Positions 30,501 through 38,350 of a stretch of 64,000 nt of DNA are shown piece by piece. The position numbers and the translations under genes are program-made. The notes beneath the pieces were generated by a model that was given only the letters and a program-made list of their open reading frames with translations, was not told the DNA's origin and searched no databases. Each line of letters opens with the position of its first letter. Position 1 is the first letter of the stretch. This DNA is from Chthoniobacter sp. (lineage in GTDB: Bacteria > Verrucomicrobiota > Verrucomicrobiia > Chthoniobacterales > Chthoniobacteraceae), in the NCBI GenBank assembly GCA_021414005.1, contig JAIOPH010000023.1:1-64000 (forward strand), read 5' to 3'.

Positions 30501-30778
30501 CCCTCGCCCTGCTCAACGACCCCTTCGTCATCGACTGCGCCGCCGCGTGGGCCCGGCAGCTCATCGCCGGGAAAGCCGACGCCACCACCGACGCGCGCAT
30601 CCACCGCATGTTCATCGAGGCCTTCGCCCGCCCACCCACCGCGCCCGAGCTGGCCGCGAGCCGCCGCTACCTCGGCACCGACGACGCCAACCCCGCCGCC
30701 CGCCTCGCCTCCCAGCCCGCCTGGAGCGACTTCGCCCAGTCGCTTTTCAATCTCAAGGAATTCATCTTCCTCCCCTGA
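27572..30778 (+). CDS. PSD1/planctomycete cytochrome C, DUF1549 and DUF1553 protein
   Basis: 1068-aa secreted protein with signal peptide (1-20). A planctomycete-type cytochrome C domain follows (heme motif C-Y-E-C-H-G near 43-48). Then come DUF1549 ('H-P-V-D-R-F-L-L-A-K', 'L-T-G-L-P-P-T') and a second C-x2-C-H (S-C-A-R-C-H-D-H-K-F-D-A near residue 358). DUF1553 ends it ('R-V-M-A-N-R-I-W-L-H-V-F-G-R-G-L-V', 'L-L-N-D-P-F-V'). Such proteins are abundant in Planctomycetes and Verrucomicrobia and are linked with polysaccharide degradation; the activity is unknown. The usual DUF1501 partner is not downstream here. It is divergent from the GlyRS gene. Confidence 0.93.
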   Translation: MIRVCHIALAALLAVSARASSSVAPEEAEFFEKSIRPVLASECYECHGAKKQKGGLRLDFRDGWKKGGESGAVIVPGRPGQSLLLKSIRHEDPDLKMPTKRPKLSDAVIASFEKWIALGAPDPRDEPPKADAAVSWERLLADRKTWWSLQPVRPATPPAVQQPGWSAHPVDRFLLAKMDAHNLTPAADADPRAVLRRLTFALTGLPPTAEETASFVEAVGRDLPAAVAAAADRLLASPRFGEHWARHWMDLVRFAETHGSEGDPDIPQAWRYRDYLIRAFNTDVPLDQLIREHLAGDLLEMPRWNPDEKINESLLGLTHLRLVEHGFQPVDTRDEQVKVIDSQIDVAMKAFQALTVSCARCHDHKFDAISQRDYYALAGVFESSRPAMVTIDAPELLAQNTAELQALKTKIRAGLVAAWKEEPARISARLLAGEKMAEPAVAPETKGKAKAKGAPSEKENPLNLWTTLHDLSGDAMAKAWTDLADAERQRAPAVEPRASRRWNFADGSGDYAACFHYGTGLAPAPGACGDFSIASEGDRVLTGLLPAGVATHRLSTKHGGVFTTPGFRVETDSITVRAWGGGGAQVRLIADGYPIGTNPIFPRAQLGRDEPAWLRLDTAYRKGTWAYLEFATADDQTRPEKRDSERSWFGVSEIVCGPVGKPGLTPFTALLRGAPPRSAGELAQRYADALATALAAWGDSRLDEAQRLLLDALIRRETLPSKIADLAALAPLMTEYRRLEAGIPVPRRAPGVFEAESRDAAFLPRGDPLQPGEPVPRGYLGVFGGAPFHESKSGRLELSRAITDPRNPLTARVMANRIWLHVFGRGLVATPDNFGRMGASPTHPELLDFLAARLAEDGWSLKKTLRFLVTTRAFGRASEPPPAARERDGANDLLTHFPVRRLGAEAVRDSLLAISGRLAPAQPGPGFAVGDRGDKLRASVYLTIRRNALSPFLEVFDAPKPFTTIGLRDTTNVPAQSLALLNDPFVIDCAAAWARQLIAGKADATTDARIHRMFIEAFARPPTAPELAASRRYLGTDDANPAARLASQPAWSDFAQSLFNLKEFIFLP

Positions 30779-31104
30779 GACCCGGCGTGGCCGAGGCTGC
30801 TCGGCCGCCGTCCGGGTGGTCGCCGCCGGGCCGCGCCGCGCGCCTCAGCATAAGGCACGTCTGCGGCGGGAGCTGCGATGGGCCCGTAGTTTCGGTTTCA
30901 CCAGCCTCCGCGTGTCGCGGGCGAGATGAAATAGGGAAACATCGGCTGACCATGCGAGCACATGCCCATGGACGCAAACCCGCTACCGCTTTCCCGACGA
31001 GACGTCCTCAGGCCCGTGGGCCGGACCCTCTCGATGCGCAGCGATGACAACACTCAATGAATGCTTCCTGCGCCACCAATCAATGTTGCACTTCAAAGTT
31101 GAGC
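30779..31104. other. intergenic stretch with no recognised feature
   Basis: 326 bp between the PSD1-type gene and the first small membrane gene. I see no convincing gene, terminator or second attC-like site here. If the neighbouring membrane gene is a gene cassette, its own 3' recombination site would be expected here; no inverse core matching its left boundary (GCCGAAC) is visible. Confidence 0.5.
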
Positions 31105-31437
31105 CTAGGCGCTTGGCGATTTCGGAGTTGATTCATTGGTGGCTTGCGGCGGTCGAGTGCTCGCACGAGGGCCGAACAAGTGACGATGAGTGGCCCACCA
31201 GACTGAGGCTGGCAGCCAGAGAACAAGTCCGCCGAAAAGGTAGATGCAGGCGTAGCCCTCAGCGGCAAGGCTGTCTGCGTAGTAGAGCGCGGAGAAGAAA
31301 AACGTGCCGACGTAACCGGCGAAGAGGTAGAGGATGACCCAACCGAGATACCACATCCAAATGGTGCGGCGCTGAAGACCGATGCTGAGGACGGTGCAGA
31401 CAATGGCGAAACCGAGAAAATACGGAAGCAGCTCCAT
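31105..31437 (-). CDS. small membrane protein (putative cassette gene B)
   Basis: 110-aa protein with three likely transmembrane helices: 5-22 (P-Y-F-L-G-F-A-I-V-C-T-V-L-S), about 28-48 and about 60-80. It has a polar Ser/Thr/Pro tail. No family recognised. The ATG at 31437 gives a normal membrane-protein composition. A GTG at 31481, placed like the start of cassette gene A after the core site, opens a different, Ser-rich frame that I consider spurious. It follows the attC-like site at 31499-31615. Confidence 0.65.
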   Translation of the reverse strand: MELLPYFLGFAIVCTVLSIGLQRRTIWMWYLGWVILYLFAGYVGTFFFSALYYADSLAAEGYACIYLFGGLVLWLPASVWWATHRHLFGPRASTRPPQATNESTPKSPSA

Positions 31438-31498
31438 AAAGGTGATGAGCGTCGAAGAAAGACTTGTTTGGCTTCGTTCACGGGAGAGATGTGAAAGC

Positions 31499-31615
31499 GC
31501 CGAACGACCTCAAGCTGAGCGACTGCCCCGCGCGGCGCGACGGCTGCGGAGCAGCCGGCGTGACGCGCGGGGCAGCTGGCGTGACGCGCGGGGCAGTTCG
31601 CTCCAGCGCTTAGGC
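31499..31615 (-). other. attC-like recombination site (integron cassette type)
   Basis: Read on the minus strand it begins with GCCTAAG (31615-31609, inverse core, consensus RYYYAAC) and ends with GTTCGGC (31505-31499, core, consensus GTTRRRY with one mismatch). The arms GAGCGAACTGCCCCGCG and CGCGGGGCAGTCGCTC pair almost perfectly. The unpaired end contains a duplicated GCTGCCCCGCGCGTCACGCC. It sits 7 bp after the stop of the membrane gene at 31623, exactly where a cassette's attC belongs. The total length is 117 bp, similar to long attC sites. Confidence 0.6.
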
Positions 31616-31622
31616 GTTGTGA

Positions 31623-32054
31623 TCATCGCGGTGGAGGGAGCGCAGGCATATCTGCGGGATTAGACAAGGCGTTAAGGATCTGGACGAGCGGCACCGCCAA
31701 GGCATAATTTAACAGGATCAACTGCGCGATGCTGAAAAGACTCAGCGCGCCGATGATATAGAATGAGCGGACGATGCTGCGATGAAAGAGCATCCAAACC
31801 GCTACGACGGGAACAAGCACGCTGATGAGGACGAAAATATCCTGTGCGCCAGATACAAGCTGCGTAAGTGCTGGCAGTTGCTGGCCGCCGAGCATGTCCT
31901 CGAACAGCCCGATGAAGCGCCTAATGCTCATGCTGCTCCAAAGGCTGAGATAGGACAAAACGAGAAGGAAGGCAGCGTGGGCGAATCGGATTGCACGAGC
32001 AAGTTGCCGAATGTCGATTGCGTCGTGCGGCGGAATTTTTTGGGGTTCGTTCAT
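31623..32054 (-). CDS. small membrane protein (putative cassette gene A)
   Basis: 143-aa protein with a short polar N-terminus (MNEPQKIPPHDAIDIRQL) and about three hydrophobic helices (22-42, 65-90, 98-125). No family recognised. The ATG at 32054 lies 17 bp after a GTTAGGC core site (32078-32072), and the stop lies 7 bp before the attC-like site. This is the expected compact layout of an integron gene cassette. The start context CTCCCATGAACGAACC closely matches CTCCCGTGAACGAAGC next to the following cassette boundary. Confidence 0.65.
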   Translation of the reverse strand: MNEPQKIPPHDAIDIRQLARAIRFAHAAFLLVLSYLSLWSSMSIRRFIGLFEDMLGGQQLPALTQLVSGAQDIFVLISVLVPVVAVWMLFHRSIVRSFYIIGALSLFSIAQLILLNYALAVPLVQILNALSNPADMPALPPPR

Positions 32055-32071
32055 GGGAGACGCGTAAAAAC

Positions 32072-32078
32072 GCCTAAC
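32072..32078 (-). other. putative cassette left boundary (core site GTTAGGC)
   Basis: A perfect GTTRRRY core (GTTAGGC on the minus strand) just before cassette gene A. Its reverse complement, GCCTAAC, matches the inverse core GCCTAAG of the attC-like site after that gene in six of seven positions, as expected for the two ends of one cassette. No structured attC arm is visible on its far side, so it could be the edge of an attI or of a decayed site. No integrase gene is in the window. Confidence 0.45.
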
Positions 32079-32399
32079 TCTGAATTCGGCGCATCGTGGT
32101 TCGCGGGGCGGGGCGGGAATAGGTTCGCATAAAAGCGGCGGTGGCCTTGCGGCGACTCCGGCGGGTTTCGGATAAAACAGGCGCGCGGCCAAGCCCAAAC
32201 TGCCCGAAGAGGGGAGAGGTTTTCGGCTGACCGGACTTGGCTGGTGGGTGGTCGGTTTTGCCCCGCCACCCACTCCGTCACCGACCCCGGCTAGCGGTGG
32301 CCGCTGGCGGGGTTGCTGAGTCGCCGGGTCTGGACCGCGGTTTCGGGGGTGAAAAATGGCCTCCGTGGAACAGGCGGACAGTTTTCCTCTGTAAATCAA

Positions 32400-32589
32400 T
32401 GTTCCGCGCGAACAACGCGTGACGTGCGTTGTCCATGGCATGACGCGCGATGTCCATGGCGTGACTCGCGTTGTTCATCGCGTGGCTCCCGATGTCCATC
32501 GCGCGGCTTCCGATGTCCGACGCGCGCCCTGCGATGGACAGGGCAGGGACGGCGTTGGACATGGCCCGCCTTCCGCTGAACGACGGATG
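32400..32589. repeat. degenerate 21-bp tandem repeat upstream of sulfatase 1
   Basis: At least six 21-bp units run from 32421 to 32546 (first GACGTGCGTTGTCCATGGCA; then GACGCGCGATGTCCATGGCG, and so on). More degenerate units lie on both sides. Each keeps a G-x-TGTCCAT core. Because 21 is divisible by 3 it stays open in several frames, so long artefactual ORFs run through it on both strands. It lies in the 664-bp non-coding gap between the cassette region and the sulfatase gene. The rest of that gap (32079-32399 and 32590-32718) holds nothing I recognise. Confidence 0.75.
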
Positions 32590-32718
32590 GTCCGCGTCGC
32601 CCAGCGCGGGGCGGGCGACCGGGGGGAGGAAAAGGCGCGAGCGGGAGGCGCAGAAAATCGCTTGCGGCTGGGGCTCTATTCTCGACGCGGGCGTGGCGGG
32701 GGCCAAGGTAGGGGCCCG

Positions 32719-34320
32719 ATGAAAACACTCCCCGCCCTCCTCGTCGCGCTGCTGGCGCTCGTCTCCACCTTTTCCGGCACGGCCGCGGCGGACCAGGGCA
32801 AACCGAACATCGTGGTCATCCTCGTGGATGACATGGGGTTTTCGGACATCGGCTGCTATGGGAGCGAAATCCCGACGCCGCATCTCGATGCGCTGGCGGC
32901 GGGTGGTTTGAAGTTCACGCAGTTTTACAACACGGGCCGCTGCTGCCCGACGCGGGCGGCGCTGCTGACGGGGCTGTATTCGCATCAGACGGGCGTGGGG
33001 CACATGGTGGAGGACAATCATCTGCCAGGCTACGAGGGGCGTCTGAATGACCGGTGCATGACGATCGCGGAGGTGCTGCGGCCGGCGGGTTATTTCACGA
33101 TCATGAGCGGGAAGTGGCATGTGGGTCAGGCGCAGGGGTGCGTACCGTGGACACGGGGTTTTGACCGTTCGCTGAATGCTGCGGCGGGCGGGTTCTATTT
33201 CCCGGACAGCCCGCGGACGGATCTGTTCCTCAATGGCACCAAGATCGGCCGACGCGGCGGCGGGGTGCCGGAGCAATGGTATGCGACCGATCTGTGGACG
33301 GATTTCGGGATCAAGTTCATCGACGAGGCGCTGGCGGCGAAGAAGCCGTTCTACCTGCACCTCTGCCACAACGCCCCGCACTTTCCGCTGCAAGCGCCGG
33401 CGGAGGAAATCGCAAAGTTTCGCGGCCAATACAAAGCGGGCTGGGACAAGCTGCGCGAGCTGCGGCACGCGAAGCAGAAGGAACTGGGCGTGGTGGACAA
33501 GGCGTGGCCGCTCGCGCCGCGGCCCGATGAGGTGAAGGCGTGGGAGAGTCTTTCGCTGGCGGAGCAGGATCGCTTTGACCAACTGATGGCGATCTACGCG
33601 GCGTGCGTGGCCCACATGGATGCGGCGGTGGGCCGGCTGGTGGCGGCGCTGAAGGAGCGCGGGGTGCTGGACAATACGCTGATCTTTTTCCTCTCGGACA
33701 ATGGGGCGAACGCAGAGAGCGGGCCGGCCGGCAAGCTGGAGGGCGACACGCCGGGCGATGTGCGCTCGAATGTCTTTGTGGGGCAGTCGTGGGCCACGCT
33801 CTCGAACACGCCATTTCGCCGCTACAAACATTTCAACCACGAGGGGGGTATCGCCACGCCGCTGATCATCCACTGGCCGGCGCAGATCAAAACGCCGGGC
33901 GAGTGGCGGCAGCAGCCGGGGCATCTCGTGGACATCATGGCCACATGCGTGGAGGTGGCGGGCGCGAAATATCCGGCGGAATTCAACGGGCACGCCATCC
34001 AGCCGATGGAGGGCCGCAGTCTGGTGCCGGCTTTGGCGAACAAGCCGATCGAGCGGGAGGCGCTCTACTGGGAGCATGAGGGCAACGCCGCGGTGCGCGC
34101 GGGCGACTGGAAGCTGGTGCGCCTGGGGACGGGCGGTGCGTGGGAACTCTACAATCTCAAGACCGACCGCACGGAGCTGCACAACGTCGCCGCACAGGAA
34201 GCGGCGCGGGCGCAGGAGCTCGCGGCGAAATGGGAGGCGTGGGCGAAGCGCGCGAACGTGGTTCCCTCGCCTTTTGGCAAAGCCAAAGGCCGCGGGAAAA
34301 GTGCGGACGCCGTGCCATGA
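32719..34320 (+). CDS. secreted sulfatase (arylsulfatase family) 1
   Basis: 533-aa formylglycine sulfatase that hydrolyses sulfate esters outside the cytoplasm. Signal peptide 1-24 (MKTLPALLVALLALVSTFSG...). Metal site D-D near residue 37, and the formylglycine motif C-x-P-x-R as Cys75-C-P-T-Arg79 followed by A-A-L-L-T-G. 'G-K-W-H-V-G' and 'S-D-N-G' are also present. The start at 32719 is fixed by the signal peptide; the longer frame runs into the tandem repeat. Its stop overlaps the start of sulfatase 2 (ATGA), so they are co-translated. The substrate is not evident. Confidence 0.93.
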   Translation: MKTLPALLVALLALVSTFSGTAAADQGKPNIVVILVDDMGFSDIGCYGSEIPTPHLDALAAGGLKFTQFYNTGRCCPTRAALLTGLYSHQTGVGHMVEDNHLPGYEGRLNDRCMTIAEVLRPAGYFTIMSGKWHVGQAQGCVPWTRGFDRSLNAAAGGFYFPDSPRTDLFLNGTKIGRRGGGVPEQWYATDLWTDFGIKFIDEALAAKKPFYLHLCHNAPHFPLQAPAEEIAKFRGQYKAGWDKLRELRHAKQKELGVVDKAWPLAPRPDEVKAWESLSLAEQDRFDQLMAIYAACVAHMDAAVGRLVAALKERGVLDNTLIFFLSDNGANAESGPAGKLEGDTPGDVRSNVFVGQSWATLSNTPFRRYKHFNHEGGIATPLIIHWPAQIKTPGEWRQQPGHLVDIMATCVEVAGAKYPAEFNGHAIQPMEGRSLVPALANKPIEREALYWEHEGNAAVRAGDWKLVRLGTGGAWELYNLKTDRTELHNVAAQEAARAQELAAKWEAWAKRANVVPSPFGKAKGRGKSADAVP

Positions 34321-35822
34321 AGCGCTCCCTGCTTTTTTGCGGCGCGCTGAGCCTGCTCGCGCTCTCCGCTTTCTCCGCCGAGGCACCCAGGACGCGCCCT
34401 AACATTCTCTACATCCTGAGCGACGACGTGGGCTACGGCGACGTGGGTTGCTACGGGGCCACGCATGTGCGCACGCCGCACCTCGACCGGCTGGCGAAGG
34501 AGGGCACGCGTTTCACGGACGCGCACTCCACGGGCTCGGTCTGCACGCCCACGCGGTTCGCGCTGCTCACGGGCCGCTACGCGTGGCGGCAGCCGGGTAC
34601 GGGCATCGCGGCGGGCAATGCGGCGGCGTTGATCAAGCCGGGGACGCTGACCGTGCCCGCGCTGCTTCGGCAGGCGGGCTACTCCACGGGCCTCGTGGGC
34701 AAATGGCATCTCGGCCTCGGCGACGGACCCACGGATTTCAACGGCGAGATCCGCCCCGGCCCGCTGGAGCTGGGCTTTGACTCCGCCTTTTTCATCCCAG
34801 CCACGGGCGACCGCGTGCCGTGCGTGTTTGTGGAAAATCATCGCGTGGTGGGCTATGACGCGGCGGACCCGATCCGCGTGAGCTACGGGCCGCGGATCGG
34901 CGACGAACCGACGGGCCGCGACCTCGGCACCACGCTCAAGATCAAGGGCGACTCGGGCCATTCGGACAGCGTGATCAATGGCATCCCGCGCATCGGTTTC
35001 ATGACTGGCGGAAAGGCCGCACGCTGGGTGGATGAGGACATCGCCGACACGCTCACGGCGCGGGCGGTGAAGTTCATCGAGGAGCACCGGGACGGGCCGT
35101 TTTTTCTGCTGCTCGCCACGCACGACATCCACGAGCCGATGGTCCCGCATCCGCGCTTCCGCGGCACCAGCGAGTGCGGCTGGCGCGGTGATGTCATCCA
35201 CCAGCTCGACTGGACGGTGGGTCAGGTGCTCGCCACCCTCGACCGGCTGAAGCTGACGGAGAACACGCTTGTCATTTTCACGAGCGACAACGGCGGTGCG
35301 ATCAAGAGCACCTACGACGACGGCACCAACGCGCTGCACGGACGGCAGTCGCCCAATGGCGCGCTGCGCGGGATCAAGGGCTCGCTCTACGAAGGTGGAC
35401 ATCGCGTGCCGTTTCTCGCGCGCTGGCCGGGCCACATCGCCGCGGGCGCGACCTCCGCGCAGCTCATCGCGCATGTGGACACGCTGGCCACCTGCGCCGC
35501 GCTCACCGGGCAGCCGCTCCCCGCCGAGGCCGGCCCCGACAGCTTTAATGTGCTGCCCGCGCTACTCGGCGAGAAGATGGCCACGCCGCCACGCGACCAG
35601 CTCGTTTTGCAAAACAACGGGCCGGCTCCGCTCGCGCTGCGCCAAGGCGGCTGGGTGCTGCTGGAAAAAGGCGGACGCCGCACGGCAGCGGACTACGAAC
35701 TCTACAATCTCACCGACGATCTCGCGCAAAAGAACGACCGTGCCGCGCAGGAGCCGGCCAGGGTGCAGGAGCTTTCCGCTTTGCTCAAAAAGCTGCGCGA
35801 AGACGGGCGCAGCCGACCGTAG
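34317..35822 (+). CDS. secreted sulfatase (arylsulfatase family) 2
   Basis: 501-aa formylglycine sulfatase with signal peptide 1-21. The N-terminal metal residues lie in I-L-S-D-D-V-G-Y-G-D-V-G-C-Y-G, and the active-site motif is Cys76-T-P-T-Arg80 (S-V-C-T-P-T-R-F-A-L-L-T-G). 'V-G-K-W-H-L-G', 'T-S-D-N-G-G' and 'E-G-G-H-R-V-P' follow, as in type I sulfatases. It overlaps sulfatase 1 by 4 bp and the pair probably attacks one sulfated glycan. An anaerobic or FGE-type maturase is needed but is not in the window. Confidence 0.93.
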   Translation: MKRSLLFCGALSLLALSAFSAEAPRTRPNILYILSDDVGYGDVGCYGATHVRTPHLDRLAKEGTRFTDAHSTGSVCTPTRFALLTGRYAWRQPGTGIAAGNAAALIKPGTLTVPALLRQAGYSTGLVGKWHLGLGDGPTDFNGEIRPGPLELGFDSAFFIPATGDRVPCVFVENHRVVGYDAADPIRVSYGPRIGDEPTGRDLGTTLKIKGDSGHSDSVINGIPRIGFMTGGKAARWVDEDIADTLTARAVKFIEEHRDGPFFLLLATHDIHEPMVPHPRFRGTSECGWRGDVIHQLDWTVGQVLATLDRLKLTENTLVIFTSDNGGAIKSTYDDGTNALHGRQSPNGALRGIKGSLYEGGHRVPFLARWPGHIAAGATSAQLIAHVDTLATCAALTGQPLPAEAGPDSFNVLPALLGEKMATPPRDQLVLQNNGPAPLALRQGGWVLLEKGGRRTAADYELYNLTDDLAQKNDRAAQEPARVQELSALLKKLREDGRSRP

Positions 35823-35880
35823 CGTGGGAGGGGAGTGGGGGAGCGGTTACGCCTCGCAAGGAGCGGGGTGGGGGAGAAAT

Positions 35881-36147
35881 CCGGTCATTCTGAGCGGAGT
35901 TCTCGGTGGGCGAAGGCGGGCGGGAACGGAGTCGAAGAACATCCAACTTTTCCGCGGGCGGAGGCGGTGGGTGGGAGGAGAATGACGAGTGTGGAATAAC
36001 GAAGCCCAAATGATCCAGGCGTGCCCGCCAGACATTCGTCATTCACCCCCTCCGCCTCCGCCTTTCCCAAGGAAAAAGTTAGAGGTCCTTCGACTGCATT
36101 TCACCCACCGCCTTCGCCCACGGGCGAAACTCCGCTCAGGATGACGG
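35881..36147. repeat. MITE-like hairpin repeat, copy C
   Basis: Third copy of the family, filling most of the gap between sulfatase 2 and the convergent der gene (35823-36179). Ends: GGTCATTCTGAGCGGAGT and inverted CTCCGCTCAGGATGACGG. Inner blocks are GGAGTCGAAGAACAT (diverged) and AGAGGTCCTTCGACTGCAT. The core keeps the inverted AATGACGAGTGTGGAAT / ATTCGTCATTC pair shared with copy A. The left half has drifted more than the right half. Confidence 0.83.
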
Positions 36148-36179
36148 TTTTTTTTACCCCGCGAACTCCGTGCTAGGTT

Positions 36180-37673
36180 TCACCCGCCGAGGCGGGCGCG
36201 GGGCTTGGCAGCTTTGCCGGTGGAATGTTTGGGCCGCGGGCCGCGGGGGACGCTTTTTCCGCCAGTCTCGGGGTGGCGCCCGAACTTCATGCCGCGCGTT
36301 TCGTTCTGCTTGTCGCGCGGGGTGCGGGCGCGAAAGTGGAAGAGAATCGGGCAGCCGGTGTAGGGGGCTTTTTCGCGGATGTGGGTCTCGATGAACCGGC
36401 GGTAGCTGTCGTCGAGCAGCTTCTCGTCGTTCACGAAAAGGACGAACTCGGGAATCGGAATGGGCCACGGGCGGTCGTGCTCGGGCTGGGTGACGAAGAG
36501 CACCTTGAAGCGTTTGCCGCCGCGCATGGTGGGCGGGTGCAGGGCGATGGTGGTGGTGAAAAGGCGGTTGAGGACGCCGGTGCCGATGCGCTGGTGCGCG
36601 TCGCTTTTCACGCGCTCGATGGTTTTGAAAAGGCGCGTGAGTTCCGCGCCGGTCTTGGCGGAGACAAGCATGGTGGGCGCATAGCTGAGGAAAAACAGCT
36701 CGGCTTTCATCCGGTCGAGCACGGCGGTGAGCGCTTCCTTGTCCTCGGTCTGGTCCTTGATCAAATCCCATTTATTGATCGCGACGACGCATGGCTTTTT
36801 CGCCTCCTGAATGATGCCGGCGATTTTTTTGTCCTGCGCGGTGACGCCCATGGTGGCGTCGATGACGAGCAGGCAGAGGTCGGAGCGGCGGATGCTGGAC
36901 TCGGCGCGCATGACGCTAAAGACCTCGACGACGTTATCCACTTTGCCGCGCGGGCGGATGCCGGCGGTGTCGATGAGGACGTAGCGGTTGCCGTGGCGCT
37001 CGTAGGGGATGTCGATGGCGTCGCGCGTGGTGCCGCTGATCGGCGAGACGAGCGTGCGGTCATCGTGGAGGATGGCGTTGGTGAGCGAGGATTTGCCGAC
37101 ATTCGGGCGGCCGACGATGGCGATCTTGATCGGCTTCTGGTCGGCGTTTTCGGCGGGCGGGAAAAAGGATTCGACCTCCTCCGGCAGGTCGCGCTGGATG
37201 CCGGCAACGAGTTCGCCGATGCCGCGGTTGTGCTCCGCGCTAATGGCGATTTGCGTGCGAAAGCCCAGGCGCGAAAACTCCACGGGCGCATTGTTGTGCT
37301 TGTCGTGGTCGATCTTGTTGATGACGAGGATGAGCGGCTTGTCGATGCGGCGGAGGCGTTTTGCCAACTCGAGATCCACAGGCGTGATGCCGTCCTGGCC
37401 GTCCACGACGAAGAGCAGCAGGTCGCTCGCGGCGAGGGCGATCTCCACTTCCGCATGCACCTGGTCGGTGAAGCTGGCATCCACGTCGCCGCCGATGCCG
37501 CCGGTGTCGATGATCTCGAACGGCGTTTTGCCCAGCTTGCACTTCGCGGTGATGCGGTCGCGGGTCACGCCGGGTTGGTCGTGGACGATGGAAATTTTTC
37601 GCCCAGCGAGGCGGTTGAAGAGCGCGGACTTGCCCACATTGGGGCGTCCGACGATGGCGACGGTAGAGGGCAT
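36180..37673 (-). CDS. der: ribosome-biogenesis GTPase Der (EngA)
   Basis: 497-aa tandem GTPase needed for 50S subunit assembly. Two P-loops, G-R-P-N-V-G-K-S at 9-16 and again at 188-195. Each has its downstream elements (D-T-G-G-I, N-K-I-D; D-T-A-G-I, N-K-W-D). The C-terminal KH-like domain is intact, with a basic tail rich in Arg/Lys/Pro. It starts 5 bp after pgsA and is the last gene of a minus-strand string FecR-barrel-pgsA-der. Confidence 0.97.
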   Translation of the reverse strand: MPSTVAIVGRPNVGKSALFNRLAGRKISIVHDQPGVTRDRITAKCKLGKTPFEIIDTGGIGGDVDASFTDQVHAEVEIALAASDLLLFVVDGQDGITPVDLELAKRLRRIDKPLILVINKIDHDKHNNAPVEFSRLGFRTQIAISAEHNRGIGELVAGIQRDLPEEVESFFPPAENADQKPIKIAIVGRPNVGKSSLTNAILHDDRTLVSPISGTTRDAIDIPYERHGNRYVLIDTAGIRPRGKVDNVVEVFSVMRAESSIRRSDLCLLVIDATMGVTAQDKKIAGIIQEAKKPCVVAINKWDLIKDQTEDKEALTAVLDRMKAELFFLSYAPTMLVSAKTGAELTRLFKTIERVKSDAHQRIGTGVLNRLFTTTIALHPPTMRGGKRFKVLFVTQPEHDRPWPIPIPEFVLFVNDEKLLDDSYRRFIETHIREKAPYTGCPILFHFRARTPRDKQNETRGMKFGRHPETGGKSVPRGPRPKHSTGKAAKPRARLGG

Positions 37674-37678
37674 GGTGT

Positions 37679-38317
37679 TTAGATTTCGTTCCAGGATTTG
37701 GGGTCACCGTGGCCTTTGTCATGGAGCTGCGCGATGCCGCCCACGACGTAGCCGAAGCCGGAGACGAGGGTGAGAAAGCCCGCGAGCCAGACCGCCAGAT
37801 CGAGGGTGCCAAACTCCAGCCTCCAGCTCCCAATGGCGAGCGTCTTCTTGAACCAATTCCACTGCAGCATGCAGAGCGCGATGGCGACCATCTGCAAAAC
37901 GGTGGCCGTCTTGCCCGTCCAACTCGGGCGCACGCGCACGGAGCCATTGAGGAAATGCAGCGTGAGCGTGCCGGACAGAATGACGACATCGCGCGCGACG
38001 ATGAGCACGGGGAACCACACGGGAAATTCGTAACCCCAATTGGAGAAGCTCAGCGTGATGATGGCGCTGAGCAGCAGCCCTTTGTCGGCCAGCGGATCGA
38101 GCACCACGCCGAGCCGGCTTTTTTGGTTAAAGCGGCGCGCGATGTAGCCGTCGATGCCATCGCTGGCCGCCGCGAGGACGAAGATGGCGATGGCCGTCCA
38201 GCGTTGCCAGACCTGCGGCGCGCCATGCTGCACGGAGTGGCCGTAGTAGAGCGCCATCATCACGAACACCGGGATCAGCATGATCCGCGTGATGGTGATT
38301 TTGTTCGCGGTCGTCAT
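37679..38317 (-). CDS. pgsA: CDP-diacylglycerol-glycerol-3-phosphate phosphatidyltransferase-like
   Basis: 212-aa CDP-alcohol phosphatidyltransferase in the inner membrane. The family motif D-G-x2-A-R-x8-G-x3-D-x3-D is complete (Asp56, Gly57, Ala60, Arg61, Gly70, Asp74, Asp78). Several hydrophobic helices surround it. The likely reaction makes phosphatidylglycerophosphate from CDP-diacylglycerol; another CDP-alcohol transferase activity cannot be excluded. It is cotranscribed with der (5 bp) and lies 33 bp after the barrel gene. Confidence 0.88.
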   Translation of the reverse strand: MTTANKITITRIMLIPVFVMMALYYGHSVQHGAPQVWQRWTAIAIFVLAAASDGIDGYIARRFNQKSRLGVVLDPLADKGLLLSAIITLSFSNWGYEFPVWFPVLIVARDVVILSGTLTLHFLNGSVRVRPSWTGKTATVLQMVAIALCMLQWNWFKKTLAIGSWRLEFGTLDLAVWLAGFLTLVSGFGYVVGGIAQLHDKGHGDPKSWNEI

Positions 38318-38350
38318 GGAGCGGGCGAACGCGGCCCGGGCGCGAATCTT

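Noticed and set aside
27548..30604. 1018-residue minus-strand reading frame
   Set aside because: Antisense shadow of the PSD1-type gene, which has a signal peptide, heme motifs and recognisable domains.
31080..31481. Ser-rich minus-strand protein starting at GTG 31481
   Set aside because: It overlaps a plausible three-helix membrane protein in another frame and has implausible composition, though its start position matches the cassette leader.
31105..32078. Complete integron with integrase
   Set aside because: No tyrosine recombinase reading frame exists anywhere in the window, so only cassette-like sites are claimed.
32419..32718. N-terminal extension of sulfatase 1 through the tandem repeat
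   Set aside because: The signal peptide begins at 32719; the extension is repeat-derived and would block secretion.
32278..34386. 702-residue minus-strand reading frame
   Set aside because: Antisense to sulfatase 1 and extended through the 21-bp repeat; no family features.
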